Of a stretch of 64,000 nt of DNA, positions 42,124-53,114 are shown one piece after another. Both the position numbers and the translations under genes were made by a program. Numbering within the stretch: position 1 is the first letter of the stretch; each line of letters starts with the position of its first letter. The DNA comes from Bacteroides sp. (lineage in GTDB: Bacteria > Bacteroidota > Bacteroidia > Bacteroidales > Bacteroidaceae): the NCBI GenBank assembly GCA_021203515.1, contig JAJQAY010000039.1, forward strand, positions 16,570 through 80,569, written 5' to 3'. The notes beneath the pieces were generated by a model. The model saw only the letters and a program-made list of their open reading frames with translations. It had not been told where the DNA came from and ran no database searches.

Positions 42124-43228
42124 ATGAAGAAGAATTTTCTGGTGCTTCTCTTTCTCTCGTTTACGGCTTTGGGGTTTGCCCAACAAAGTTTCAGTAACCG
42201 GCAGTAAAAGAAATAATGAAACGTGTTGCCGACTGGCAGATTGCAAATCCTAATACTACGGCCGAGCATGACGACCTGGACTGGACACATGCCGCCTTGT
42301 ATATGAGAATGATAGACTGGGCCGAACTGGCAGAGAAAGAAGACAGTGACAGTACCTATTATAAATGGTTGCTCCGCATCGGGCAACGTAGTCATTTCCA
42401 GGTAGGAAAGTGGATGTATCATGCTGATTTTATTGCCGTTGGACAGCCTTTTATCGACCTTTACTTGAAATATGGCAATAAGAAAATGATTGCTCCCGTG
42501 ATGGCGCGTGCCAACTGGGTAGTGGAAAATCCTGCTCAAACTACGTTGGAACTGGATTATAGCAATCTGGAGACACTGGACCGCTGGGCCTGGTGTGATG
42601 CTTTGTTCATGGCTCCCCCCGTGTATGCCAAGTTGTATGCACTGACCAAGGACAGGAAGTATCTGGATTTCTTGAACAAGGAGTACAAGGCTACCTATGA
42701 CTACTTGTTCGACAAAGACGAGCATTTGTTTTACCGCGATCGCCGCTACTTCGGCAAGAAGGAAGCGAATGGCAAGAAGGTGTTTTGGGGACGTGGAAAC
42801 GGATGGGTATTGGGCGGATTGTCCGAGATACTGCAAGTGTTGCCTCAGGAAGAACCTTCCTACAAGTTCTATAAAGATTGTTCGTTACCTTGGCTACCCG
42901 TGTGGCAGGTTTGCAAAGCCCCGACGGATATTGGCACGCCAGTTTGCTCGACCCTCAGTCTTACCCGTCGCCCGAGACGAGCGCCACCGGTTTTATCGTC
43001 TATGCGCTTGCTTATGGTGTGAATGAAGGACTTTTGGATAAGGCAACTTTCCTTCCGGTGATAGAAAAAGGCTGGAAAGCCTTGACCGATGCCGTGGAGC
43101 CGGACGGCAAACTGGGCTATGTGCAGCCCATCGGTGCCGATCCGCGCAAGGTGACGCGCGACATGACGGAGGTTTACGGCGTGGGTGCGTTCTTACTGGC
43201 CGGATGCCAAATATATAAAATGATTTAA
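42124..43228 (+). pseudogene. GH88/GH105 family unsaturated glycosyl hydrolase, two one-base frameshifts
   Basis: VADWQIANPNTTAEHDDLDWTHAALYMRMIDWA...RYFGKKEANGKKVFWGRGNGWVLGGLSEIL...LQSPDGYWHASLLDPQSYPSPETSATGFIVYALAYGVNEG; shifts ~42200 and ~42878. Confidence 0.85.
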
Positions 43229-43343
43229 AGAGGGCGAATTTCTGCAAATAATTTAAAAGGATTGATTACCTTTGTCAGCAAAACGAAGAAAACTCCTTAA
43301 AAGAGGTCTATTATTTTAATTTTAACTTTAAATTTAAAGAAGT

Positions 43344-44894
43344 ATGAAAATTTTGAGAACATTGCTGTTTGGCATGTGTGCTATCGCATTAGGCGCATGC
43401 TCATCGCAGACGTCTACTGTGCAAACAAACGACAAAGGTACCCAATGGAAATGGGACAACGGAACAATCGTTGTTGAAACTCCTGCACGTCCGGACGACC
43501 AGAAAAGTGTAATCGGACTGGCGCTTCCGAAGATGGAAGTGGTTCGCGTAGGTTTTGTAGGTTTAGGTATGCGTGGTCCCGGTGCCGTAGAGCGTTTTAC
43601 GCACATCCCCGGCACGCAGATTGTGGCACTTTGTGATTATGAACAATCACGTGCGGAAAGATGCCAGAGACTTTTGGAGAGAGCATCTTTGCCCAAAGCT
43701 GCTGTTTATTCCGGTGAAAAAGGTTATGAAGAATTGTGCAAGCGTGATGATATAGACTTGGTTTATATTGCTACCGACTGGTTGCATCATTTCCCCGTAG
43801 CTATGTGTGCGATGGAAAATGGCAAGAACGTGGCTATCGAAGTGCCTTCTGCCATGAACCTGAAAGAATGCTGGGACTTGGTTAACATGAGCGAAAAAAC
43901 TCGCAAGCACTGCATGATTTTGGAGAACTGCTGCTATGACTGGTTCGAAATGAATACGCTGAACATGGCACAACAGGGTGTCTTCGGTGAAGTTATCCGT
44001 GCACAGGGTGCTTATATCCACAACCTGAGCCCGTTCTGGGATCATTACTGGAAGAATGGCGAAGGCGACAAGCTGGGTTGGCGTTTGGATTACAACATGA
44101 GACATCGCGGTGACGTGTATGCTACTCACGGCCTTGGCCCTGTGGCACAAGCTCTTGATATTCATCGTGGCGACCGCATGGCGACTTTGGTAGCTATGGA
44201 TACTAAATCCGTAGTAGGTAAGGCTTTGGTAGAAGAAAGAACTGGCTCTACTTGCAACAACTTCCGCAACGGTGACCACACTACGACTTTGATTCGCACT
44301 GCCAATGGTAAAGTTATCGAAATCCAACATAACGTAATGACTCCGCAACCTTACAACCGTCTGTATCAATTGACCGGTTCTAAAGGTTTCGCTAATAAGT
44401 ATCCGATTGAAGGTTATGCTCTTGATGCAGACCAGATGGCTGCTTCGGGCGTACAACCTAAAGTGGACGACTTGAACTCACATAGTTTCATGCCGAAAGA
44501 AGAAATGGCTGCTTTGGTAGCGAAGCACCAGCATCCTATCTTGAAGAAGTACGGTGAAATGGCTAAGGAAGTAGGCGGTCATGGTGGTATGGACTTCATT
44601 ATGGATAGCCGTATGGTTTACTGTCTGCAAAACGGATTGCCTTTGGATATGGACGTATATGACCTTGCCGAATGGTGCTGTCTGGCCGAACTTGGCGAAC
44701 TTTCTATGGATAATAACTGTGCAGCAGTAGAATTCCCCGACTTCACTCGTGGCGAATGGAATGTTGTGAAGGGTTACAAACATGCTTATGCATCTCCCGA
44801 AGATGAAGCGGCTGCCATGGAAAAAGCAAAAGCATTTACTGCTAAGCTGAAAGAACAAGGTGCTAAAGAATGGGCGGCAGAAGCTAAGAAATAA
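43344..44894 (+). CDS. GH109-type (Gfo/Idh/MocA fold) alpha-N-acetylgalactosaminidase-like lipoprotein
   Basis: Lipobox IALGACSS; VGFVGLGMRGPGAVERFTHIPGTQIVALCDYEQSRAE...WRLDYNMRHRGDVYATHGLGPVAQALDIHRGDR; 516 aa intact. Confidence 0.85.
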   Translation: MKILRTLLFGMCAIALGACSSQTSTVQTNDKGTQWKWDNGTIVVETPARPDDQKSVIGLALPKMEVVRVGFVGLGMRGPGAVERFTHIPGTQIVALCDYEQSRAERCQRLLERASLPKAAVYSGEKGYEELCKRDDIDLVYIATDWLHHFPVAMCAMENGKNVAIEVPSAMNLKECWDLVNMSEKTRKHCMILENCCYDWFEMNTLNMAQQGVFGEVIRAQGAYIHNLSPFWDHYWKNGEGDKLGWRLDYNMRHRGDVYATHGLGPVAQALDIHRGDRMATLVAMDTKSVVGKALVEERTGSTCNNFRNGDHTTTLIRTANGKVIEIQHNVMTPQPYNRLYQLTGSKGFANKYPIEGYALDADQMAASGVQPKVDDLNSHSFMPKEEMAALVAKHQHPILKKYGEMAKEVGGHGGMDFIMDSRMVYCLQNGLPLDMDVYDLAEWCCLAELGELSMDNNCAAVEFPDFTRGEWNVVKGYKHAYASPEDEAAAMEKAKAFTAKLKEQGAKEWAAEAKK

Positions 44895-44913
44895 GAAGGA
44901 CTTTATATAAATT

Positions 44914-44952
44914 AAAAAAAGCTCTTCCCAAGTCGGGGAGAGCTTTTTTTTT
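44914..44952. terminator. Bidirectional terminator between convergent GH109 and TlpA-like genes
   Basis: aaaaaaagctcttccca agtc ggggagagctttttttt. Confidence 0.88.
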
Positions 44953-44975
44953 ATCAGGATAGGGCAGTGGAGAAA

Positions 44976-46860
44976 TCAGTCGATTACCTTCAACAACTTT
45001 TGTTTCATGGCATCTACTCCGGGGAACCGGTTTGTTTGGATTTGATATTTCCTTCACGGTCGATTATCAGATAGGTGGGAACTCCTTCTACTTTGAAGCT
45101 CTTGCTCAGATATTCCCATTGCGCATTGGTCACGCGATAGTGTTCGCCGTGAATGTCGGGTATCATATTCTCCCATGTTTTCAACGGGGATGTTTCACCG
45201 GTAATGTATATGTAGACAATATCCTTGTCTTTCAGTTCCTCTTTCATCGGAATCATAGCCTTGTTTGCCATGCGACACGGGCCGCACCAGGTAGCCCAGA
45301 TGTCTACCAGCAGAACTTTTCCCCTGAACGGGCTGATGATAGAAGCAAATAAATCCTCATCGCTAACTTCACCAGCTTCATTGATTGTAAATCCGGATTT
45401 CTTTTTATTGGCTTCGAGTCTTTCCAGTAATTCTACATTGGCCTGTTGCAACATTTCTTTGTAAGCTGCGGGAAGAGTGTCAAGCTCCTTTTGCTGTTTG
45501 TCCGTAAGAGGAGTGAAGTCTTTTATATTCTGATAGAGCAACACAGCGCGGGCAACATCGAAAAATACACCTTCGTCCGTTCCCCATGCTTGGGCATACT
45601 TATCTTTGTTGTAGGCCGATACCATGATACCATGCCGATAGGGCTCGACCAGTAATGCTTGTGGAACATTCAGGGATTTCTGAATGTCTGCCGGGATATA
45701 ATCTTCCGGAATGCTTTGCGCCATTTGCTGGAAATAGGCTCGGCCTTTTTCCCGATCCAGGTGGTTCTTTTCCAGGTAAGCTTGTGTCAACATACCCGGA
45801 GCTTGAGTCAGTTGCTCCAAGGTATCCAACTCTTTCTCCAAAGAAAGAATTTGTTTGGCTGCCGGGCTAAGGTCGGCACGGTCTATATCTTGCTGAATTT
45901 TTCCGGCTTTGTCGAGAAGGTAAGCTTTATAGGCCATTACGTCCATATCACCGACTTCATTCACCAACTTATCATAATCATCTGTCAGGCTGGTGTTGAC
46001 GTGTTTTTTGTTCAGCTCTGCGGATAGGCTTGCCAACGGGCCGTTGAAGTAGGCGATTTCTCCATATGGCTTCTTGTCCTTAAAGAATTTTGACTGTTGT
46101 CTCGAAACTTCCCGCAAGTTGATGTAACTTCGCTGGTCTGTCCCGGTTCGACGAAAAAGCGCATGTTGGAGCCGGGAAGAATGGCGCTAGCCGGTCTCGT
46201 GCCCATAACCGGGAAGGTAATGCTGAAACTTCCGTCTTGATTGACAGCAGCTTTCATGGGATCTTCATACCCTTTGACCGGGTCAGATAGATAGAGTGAA
46301 AGTTCTTTCAACATTCCGGGGTAAAAGTCCAGCAGTTTCCCCTTTACGATGGCATTGCCATAGCGGACAACGGGCTCGGGCAGAGTTGCGCTTTTGTCTG
46401 TCGGATGGACTACGGCTTCTTGCGGCAATACCAACTTCGGCAATTCTTTGCTTTTCAACTGGATGCCCCAGATGCTGAATGAGCCTTCATCTTCTCCTTC
46501 GGTGAAATCGATGGAGGTGGCTTTGCCGGAAAGCGGCGGAAACACCAGTTGGAACTCGGCTTCACCGGACTCCGGCATCCAGAACTCTTTGCCGGGAGTA
46601 ATGCCTATGCCCGAACGCAACAGGTAAGTTTCTCCGTTATTGTCCTTCAGATAGCTGCCCGAAGCAATGCGTATCCAGTATTTGGGACGATACTTGGCAT
46701 AGATATGCAGGACGGTGGCGGTGTCGCTGAGCACTACTTTACTGACTTCAATCGAAGTTGTGTTACGAACGCAGAACGGTGGTTCTTCAATAATTTTACT
46801 TTTAGCTTGAACTGTGCAACATAGCAGCAGACAGGTAATAAGGGATAGTACTTGTTTCAT
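44976..46860 (-). pseudogene. TlpA/DUF4369-like secreted thiol-disulfide oxidoreductase, two frameshifts
   Basis: VLLVDIWATWCGPCRMANKAMIPMKEELKDKDIVYIYITGE; shifts at ~46110 and ~45027; start ATG at 46860. Confidence 0.82.
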
Positions 46861-47003
46861 AATAGTTTGATTTTTATCAAAGTTACGAGTATTTCGTATA
46901 ATGATAATCTGATATGCGTTAATTGATGTAAAACGAAAGAGAATAGTATTTTTGAAAGAAACGTTATATCTTTGGAGGATAACTAACATCATCTATTATT
47001 ATT

Positions 47004-48071
47004 ATGAAAGCAAAACTCTTTCTTCTGGGTCTATTATTGACCGCATCTGTCAGTGCACAAATTGTTTATCATGATGCTGCGGCTTTCCCTTTGTTGGGAA
47101 AGACCACTGATGTCACCATTACACGCTATGAACGCCTGCCGGCTTCTTTGGAAAACGTTTCCCGTAAACCTCTGTGGGAGTTGGGGCGCAATAGTGCCGG
47201 GCTTGCCGTTCGTTTCCGTTCCAACTCTACCCGGATTGCTGCCAAATGGGAGGTTCTATTCGACCGGAACATGAACCACATGACGCCTACGGGCATCAAA
47301 GGACTTGATTTGTATTGCCTGCAAGACGGTAAGTGGGTGTTTGCCGGAAGCGGACGTCCGCAGGGAAAAGTCAATGAAGCGACTATTGTGAAGAATATGC
47401 TTCCCGAAGAACGTGAATATCTCTTGTACCTTTCTTTATATGACGGAGTGACTTCACTTTCGATAGGCGTGGATACGCTGTCGGAAATCGGTCAGCCGGC
47501 GGTGGACTTGCCGGTGCGCCGGAAACCGGTCGTGTTCTATGGAACCAGCATCTTGCAGGGTTGCTGCGCCTCACGGCCCGGCATGGCGCATACCAATATT
47601 CTGGAACGTTGGCTTAATCGGGAGTGCATCAATCTGGGATTTAGCGGAAACGCTTTGCTGGATTTGGAGATAGCCGATGTCATTGCCGGTGTGGACGCTT
47701 CCATGTTCGTACTCGACTTCGTCCCCAATGCTACCGTGGAACAGATGAAAGAGCGTGCTGAGAAGTTTTATTCCATTATCCGCAGCAAGCATCCCGATAC
47801 TCCTATTCTCTTTGTGGAAGACCCTATATTCACGCATTCCCGTTTCGACAGGGAGATTGCCAAAGAAGTGAAAGATAAGAATGAGACTCTGAACACTATC
47901 TTTCGAACTTTGAAGAAGCTAGGAGATAAAAATATTTATCTCTTAGCTTCCAAAGATATCATCGGACATGATGGTGAAGCGACGGTAGACGGAGTGCACT
48001 TCACCGACTTGGGCTTTATGCGTTATGCGGAAGTGCTCTATCCCGTAATAAAGAAGCACATCGAAAACTAG
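47004..48071 (+). CDS. SGNH/GDSL-family hydrolase, secreted
   Basis: Signal peptide; VVFYGTSILQGCCASRPGMAHTNIL ... GHDGEATVDGVHFTDLGFMRYA. Confidence 0.85.
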   Translation: MKAKLFLLGLLLTASVSAQIVYHDAAAFPLLGKTTDVTITRYERLPASLENVSRKPLWELGRNSAGLAVRFRSNSTRIAAKWEVLFDRNMNHMTPTGIKGLDLYCLQDGKWVFAGSGRPQGKVNEATIVKNMLPEEREYLLYLSLYDGVTSLSIGVDTLSEIGQPAVDLPVRRKPVVFYGTSILQGCCASRPGMAHTNILERWLNRECINLGFSGNALLDLEIADVIAGVDASMFVLDFVPNATVEQMKERAEKFYSIIRSKHPDTPILFVEDPIFTHSRFDREIAKEVKDKNETLNTIFRTLKKLGDKNIYLLASKDIIGHDGEATVDGVHFTDLGFMRYAEVLYPVIKKHIEN

Positions 48072-48073
48072 TT

Positions 48074-49618
48074 TCAGATTTCATCCGGCCAGGGACAGGA
48101 GGCGCCGGTGGCCTTGAATGTAGGACGTTGTGCGTCCACTTTCCGCAGATGGTTTCCCAATTCTTTGGAAAGGCGTTTCACGATATCCGGATGCTGTGTG
48201 CCGACGTTGTCCTTTTCGCCTATATCGTCCGATAGATTGAAAAGTTCCTTCTTTCCTGTTCCGTAATAATAAACCAGTTTCCAGTCGCCCTTGCGGATGG
48301 CGCAGTTGAAGTTGATGCCCGGGCCGTCGTTGCCCCAGTTATTGGGCATATTCCAATAGAGACTGCGCCCCTTTGAGGTGTCGCCCGTCTGTTTTAAAAG
48401 AGGTACAAAGCTGATGCCGTCTATCGGTTGTACGGTCTTATACTTCCTGATGCCTGCCATTTCAAGAATAGTCGGGTAGAAATCTTCGATTATCAGATAC
48501 TTGTCGCACCTGCTTCCCGGGGCAACTACGCCCGGCCAACTGACAATCATCGGTTCGCGGATGCCTCCTTCGTAAGTAGAACCTTTCCCGCTGTTCAACG
48601 GATAATTTTGTGTGTGGAGTGTTCCGTCACGCCACTGCGATTCGCTGGCAAGTCCGCCGTTGTCACTCATGAAGATGATAATGGTATTATCCGCTTCCCC
48701 ATTCTTTTCGAGCCAGTCCATCAAATCGCCCAGACTCTTATCCATTCCTTCGATAAGGGTGGCGTAGGCGGCCTCGTGGTCGGTCATTCCTTTCTTCTTA
48801 TATTTGTCGTAGAAGCGTTTATCCTTGTCCAGCGGGATGTGAATGGCATACTGCGACATATAGAGATAGAACGGCTGGTTGTATTTCTTCGCTTTGTCAA
48901 GGGCTTTAATAGCCTCTATGGTTAGCGCTTCGGTAACGAATGTTTCCGTTCCCCAATATTTCTCCAATCCGGGCACTGCCATCAACGAGACGGGTTTACC
49001 GTCTTTGGTATGTCCGTAGTTTCTCCTCTCCCAGATAGCTGGCCAGCCCGCCTGCGGCATGTCCGGCAATGTTCACTTCGAACCCCAATGGTGCGGGTCT
49101 TCGCCCGGAGTATCTATTGCTCCGAAGTGTGCCTTGCCGCAATGAATGGTATGGTACCCGTTATCTTTCAATAATTGCACGAAAGAAGTGCCGACATATG
49201 TGTTGTTGGTTCCGGGCACCTGACTGACCCCGTTGTAATTCCAGTCGGGAGTTGCCAGCAGGTTATCTTTACGGTCGGTACTCATGTTCTTCTGCAAGGT
49301 CCAGTTCGTCACCCGGTGGCGGGCGGCATTTGTTCCGGTGATGAGGCTGCATCGCGACGGAGAACTGATACTGCTGGCATAGGCTTGCGTAAACATCATG
49401 CCCTAACGCGCCAGACGCTCCATATTGGGAGTCTCGTACAATTCGTTGTAATGTGTCTTTTGCGTCCAGAAAGGTAGCGAAGTGTCTTGCCACCCCATAT
49501 CATCTACCATAAACAAGATGATGTTGGGACGCTTGGCTGCCTGCGTGTTCTCCTGTGCCTGCAAAGCGGTGGCAGCTACGGGAGCCAATGCGAGGGAAAG
49601 TAATGTTCTCTTATTCAT
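48074..49618 (-). pseudogene. S1-family sulfatase (Ser-type SSPSR), in-frame TAG at 49403-49405 and frameshifts at ~49080 and ~49020
   Basis: [38 protein letters not shown] (motif at 49352-49366); HTIHCGKAHFG. Confidence 0.88.
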
Positions 49619-49637
49619 AAGGATAATTATTTGGTAG

Positions 49638-51713
49638 TTATTTGTTTATGCTTATCTCTCCGGCGGATGTTACAGGAATGCTTCTCAATTCCTGTCCGCT
49701 GTCGGTTTCTACCCAGATTTTCAGTGTTCCGGGGCAGAAGGCATTCAATACAAGTCTTTCCGGAGTACATGAACGTATCTCCACAGTGGCCGGGGAGAGA
49801 TATTTCTCTTGTAGCCCGACGACCGACCAACCGTTACGGATAGGACAAAGATGGAATAGGCGGTCGGTGAAGCCATCCAGTTCTATTTCTTTGTTGCCGG
49901 TCAGTTCTTCGGCGGTCTGCCGTTCCCAATCGTATAGAAGGATATGCTGTGCCTGAGGAACGTCCTCTTTTGTGAAACTGTTCCGTAACTGATAGTCCGA
50001 CGGACAGACGATTGCCGTCACTTTCTTATACTTGGGATTGGTATTCAGGTTGTAGCAAATCAAGGATACCGCTTCTTTCCCGGTAGGGGCGAATACCCGG
50101 TATGCTTTTCCACTTTGCAGGGGATTGGTCAATATGCACTCTGGTGTTGGTATGGCAGGGGCTGATGGGCGGAATAACTTTCCGTTTTCATCAATCAGTG
50201 GCAGAATGTTTTCTTTGACAAACTCTTTGGGAGAATCTGATAGATAAACCGGTCCGCCGGAAATCGCTTTGGAGCGTGCCATCAGACTGCCACAAATACT
50301 GTCGCAGGAATGGAACATGTCATGGTCGGGCCAGACGGTTTGTCCTTGCAACAACGTATTCGTATAGGATTGGAAGAGGTGCGACTTCGCCATGTTCTCA
50401 TCAAACTTCTTATAATCGATGCTGACACGCGTGACGGCGCTATATAGCGTATGGTCTGTATTCAATACGTTCTGCGCCATGCAGTTCATCAATCCCATCT
50501 GTTGCCGGTAGGTTTGTTCTTCCAGAGCGAGGTTGCAATCTTTAGCTTGACGGACAACCTCTGTGCTTCCCATATAAAGCGGAAGGGTGAATGCCTGGTT
50601 GTCTATTTTCAGGAAATCGAAACCTTGTTCTTTAAGTGTATGGATATAGTAGTGGTAAAATGCTTGTATGTTTTCCGGGCTTTTGCCGGGTAGCAAACGA
50701 TTGTTGTAGGGATACAAGACTTTCTTCACCTTTTCCGGGAAATCGTTTTCAGGAGCAATGCCTTCCCAATATCCTGAAAGGCTGTACCATAGTCCCATCC
50801 ATCTGATTTTATCCTTCTGCTTTCGTTCAATGATGGTTTTCCATCCGTTGGGGAAACGGCTTTGCTCCGGTTGCAAACCGGTCAACCGGCGGTTGCTGCT
50901 GGCTATATGTCCATCGTCAATCAGAACGTAGCGTACCGGTATTCCGGATGCTTCGATGGCATCTATGTCGCTTAGGATTTTTGTTTCATCGATGTCGAGA
51001 TGATAATGTTCCCATGTACACCAACCTAAATAGTTGAAGGCCTCGAAGTAAACTTTATCATCCCTCTTGTTCAGAGCGGCAACATCGGAGTCGGTCATTA
51101 ATGAGACGTAAGACTTACGGAGCAGAGTATATATCGACGAGTCTTTTTGCGAAAGCAGCAAGGGTAGCTGCCCGGACAGGGCATCTTCACCCAGCGTAGA
51201 AACATAGAGTGTGAGTGAGCCGTCCGTATTTATCTGAAACCAACTGAGGCTGTTCTTTCCGGAAACCGCTTTGGCAAAAAGGTAATTTCCATCCGGGAGT
51301 TGCAGGATGAGGGCATCGCCCAATGTTGAGGGGCGTGCATTGGAAGGTATGCCGGGATAGTCGTCCCGGGTGATATCTTCCAAATGGTTGAACATCCACG
51401 GAAGAAGCCGGTTCGTATTGTTCGGCCATTCGTAATCACCCGGACGGGAGTCGCGGCTGAAGAATACGCCCCGGATATAGGGTGGTAACACTACGGAATA
51501 CGAAAGAGTGTTCTGACCGCCCGGAACTCGATTTTCATACAAAATGGGGGTAGAGAGTTGATTAAGGTCGATAGCATTCTCCATATCGTATGCGGCAATA
51601 TTCCTGAAAGATTTCCCCTTCTCGTAGACAAAAGAGTTTTGGGCGGATATCGTTGTTTGATTGCCAACGATACCTGCCAAAACCAGCATACATATAATGT
51701 AGTGTTTTACCAT
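49638..51713 (-). CDS. GH36-like (alpha-galactosidase/raffinose synthase-type) glycoside hydrolase
   Basis: [41 protein letters not shown]...[16 protein letters not shown]; 691 aa intact. Confidence 0.82.
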   Translation of the reverse strand: MVKHYIICMLVLAGIVGNQTTISAQNSFVYEKGKSFRNIAAYDMENAIDLNQLSTPILYENRVPGGQNTLSYSVVLPPYIRGVFFSRDSRPGDYEWPNNTNRLLPWMFNHLEDITRDDYPGIPSNARPSTLGDALILQLPDGNYLFAKAVSGKNSLSWFQINTDGSLTLYVSTLGEDALSGQLPLLLSQKDSSIYTLLRKSYVSLMTDSDVAALNKRDDKVYFEAFNYLGWCTWEHYHLDIDETKILSDIDAIEASGIPVRYVLIDDGHIASSNRRLTGLQPEQSRFPNGWKTIIERKQKDKIRWMGLWYSLSGYWEGIAPENDFPEKVKKVLYPYNNRLLPGKSPENIQAFYHYYIHTLKEQGFDFLKIDNQAFTLPLYMGSTEVVRQAKDCNLALEEQTYRQQMGLMNCMAQNVLNTDHTLYSAVTRVSIDYKKFDENMAKSHLFQSYTNTLLQGQTVWPDHDMFHSCDSICGSLMARSKAISGGPVYLSDSPKEFVKENILPLIDENGKLFRPSAPAIPTPECILTNPLQSGKAYRVFAPTGKEAVSLICYNLNTNPKYKKVTAIVCPSDYQLRNSFTKEDVPQAQHILLYDWERQTAEELTGNKEIELDGFTDRLFHLCPIRNGWSVVGLQEKYLSPATVEIRSCTPERLVLNAFCPGTLKIWVETDSGQELRSIPVTSAGEISINK

Positions 51714-51720
51714 GCCTGAT

Positions 51721-53105
51721 TTATTTTACATCAAATACACTGAAGTTTATAATATCCGGCAATGCGATGGATTGCGTAACGGTGAGCCGAAGTTCAGTAG
51801 CCTCGACGGGATTGAATTTCTCAATGCGTTTATGCCCTACAGACTCTCCGCTGCATACCGTTTGCCATCTACCGCTTACTTTGGCTTCCACTTTGTACTG
51901 GCGGATGCGTTCTCCGTTCTTGATATTTTCCTGGATGATGCAGTAGTTCGCGGGTTGCTTTTTCCCTAAATTGAGTGTCAGACTCTTCTTTTGTCCGGCA
52001 GTCTGTGCAAGCGGAGTAGAGAAACGGCGGTTAATTTCATCTCCCATCTCTTTAAGCCGTTTGACGTCGCCGGCAGGAATTAATCCGACCGTATCCGGAG
52101 TAAGGCCCATAATCAAAGTCGCATTCCGGCCCACTGATTTCTCATACTTGTCCATCAATACATCCAGCTGGTAGATGTTGTTTTCGTCATCCGGTTCCCA
52201 AAACCATTCGTGGCGTCCGTTTGCTCCGCGAAGGGGGGGGCGTCTGCCATAGCCGGAACCCAGAACTTACCGTCTTTATCGCCGTGCTTCAGCAGTTCCA
52301 GTAAATCTTTATCTTACTCCAGGCGTTTGTGGTGTGAGCAGGGAGCGGGAAAAGTAGACCAACAGGGATATTGTACCGTTCCTGTCTCAGAACCGCTCCA
52401 ACGGAAGTCGGCACGATCGATATTGTGGTAGAAGAGGCAATTCTGCTGGTATTTATTCACAATCGGTTCTACATCCGGACCGTCACCGCGCGGGTCGTCG
52501 GCTCCTCCATCAAACCAAATCATGTACAGGTCACCGTAACGGGTACAGAGTTCGGTCACCATCTTCTCGCACAAGCGTTTGTACCAAGCCTGGCGGTTGC
52601 GTGCAAACTCACCGTCGCCTTCTGCCTTGAAATTATGTATTCCCAACAAGGAGTTCCAGCGGATACCGATGTAAATACCCGGTTGAAGCCCGTATTTACG
52701 GCAAGAATTTACAAAATCGCGTACAATATCCCCTTTTCCGTCTCTCCACTTCACTGCTTTGAGGCAGTAGGGATTGACGTCACTTTGCCATAGTCCGAAA
52801 CCGGTTTCGTGGGTTGCAGTGAGTACGGCAAACTTGCATCCGGCAGCTTTGGCGGCAAGCACCCACTGGTCGGTGTTCAGCTCGGTGGGGTTGAAGATAT
52901 TGTAATCCTCGATAGGGTTAATGCGGTTATTGCCTTGTCCGTAGCGGATACCATCGAATACATGAAGGTCGTAGTGGAACACCGCGCCCATTTCGGCCTC
53001 ATGCCATTTCAGTTGATGGGGTTTAGGCACGGTAATAGTCTGTTGCTGTGCAAAACTATATGCAGAGCTTATAAGTAGGAAAAATAAAAGATGGAGTCTA
53101 TTCAT
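51721..53105 (-). pseudogene. GH29 alpha-L-fucosidase, in-frame TAA at 52314-52316 and frameshift at a 7-G run (~52230)
   Basis: KWHEAEMGAVFHYDLHVFDG; LYMIWFDGGADDPRGDGPDVEP (catalytic Asp context); downstream reading DKDLLELLKHGDKDGKFWVPAMADAPLRGANGRHEWFWEPDDENNIYQLDVLMDKYEKSVGRNATLIMGLTPD. Confidence 0.87.
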
Positions 53106-53114
53106 TATTTTAAT

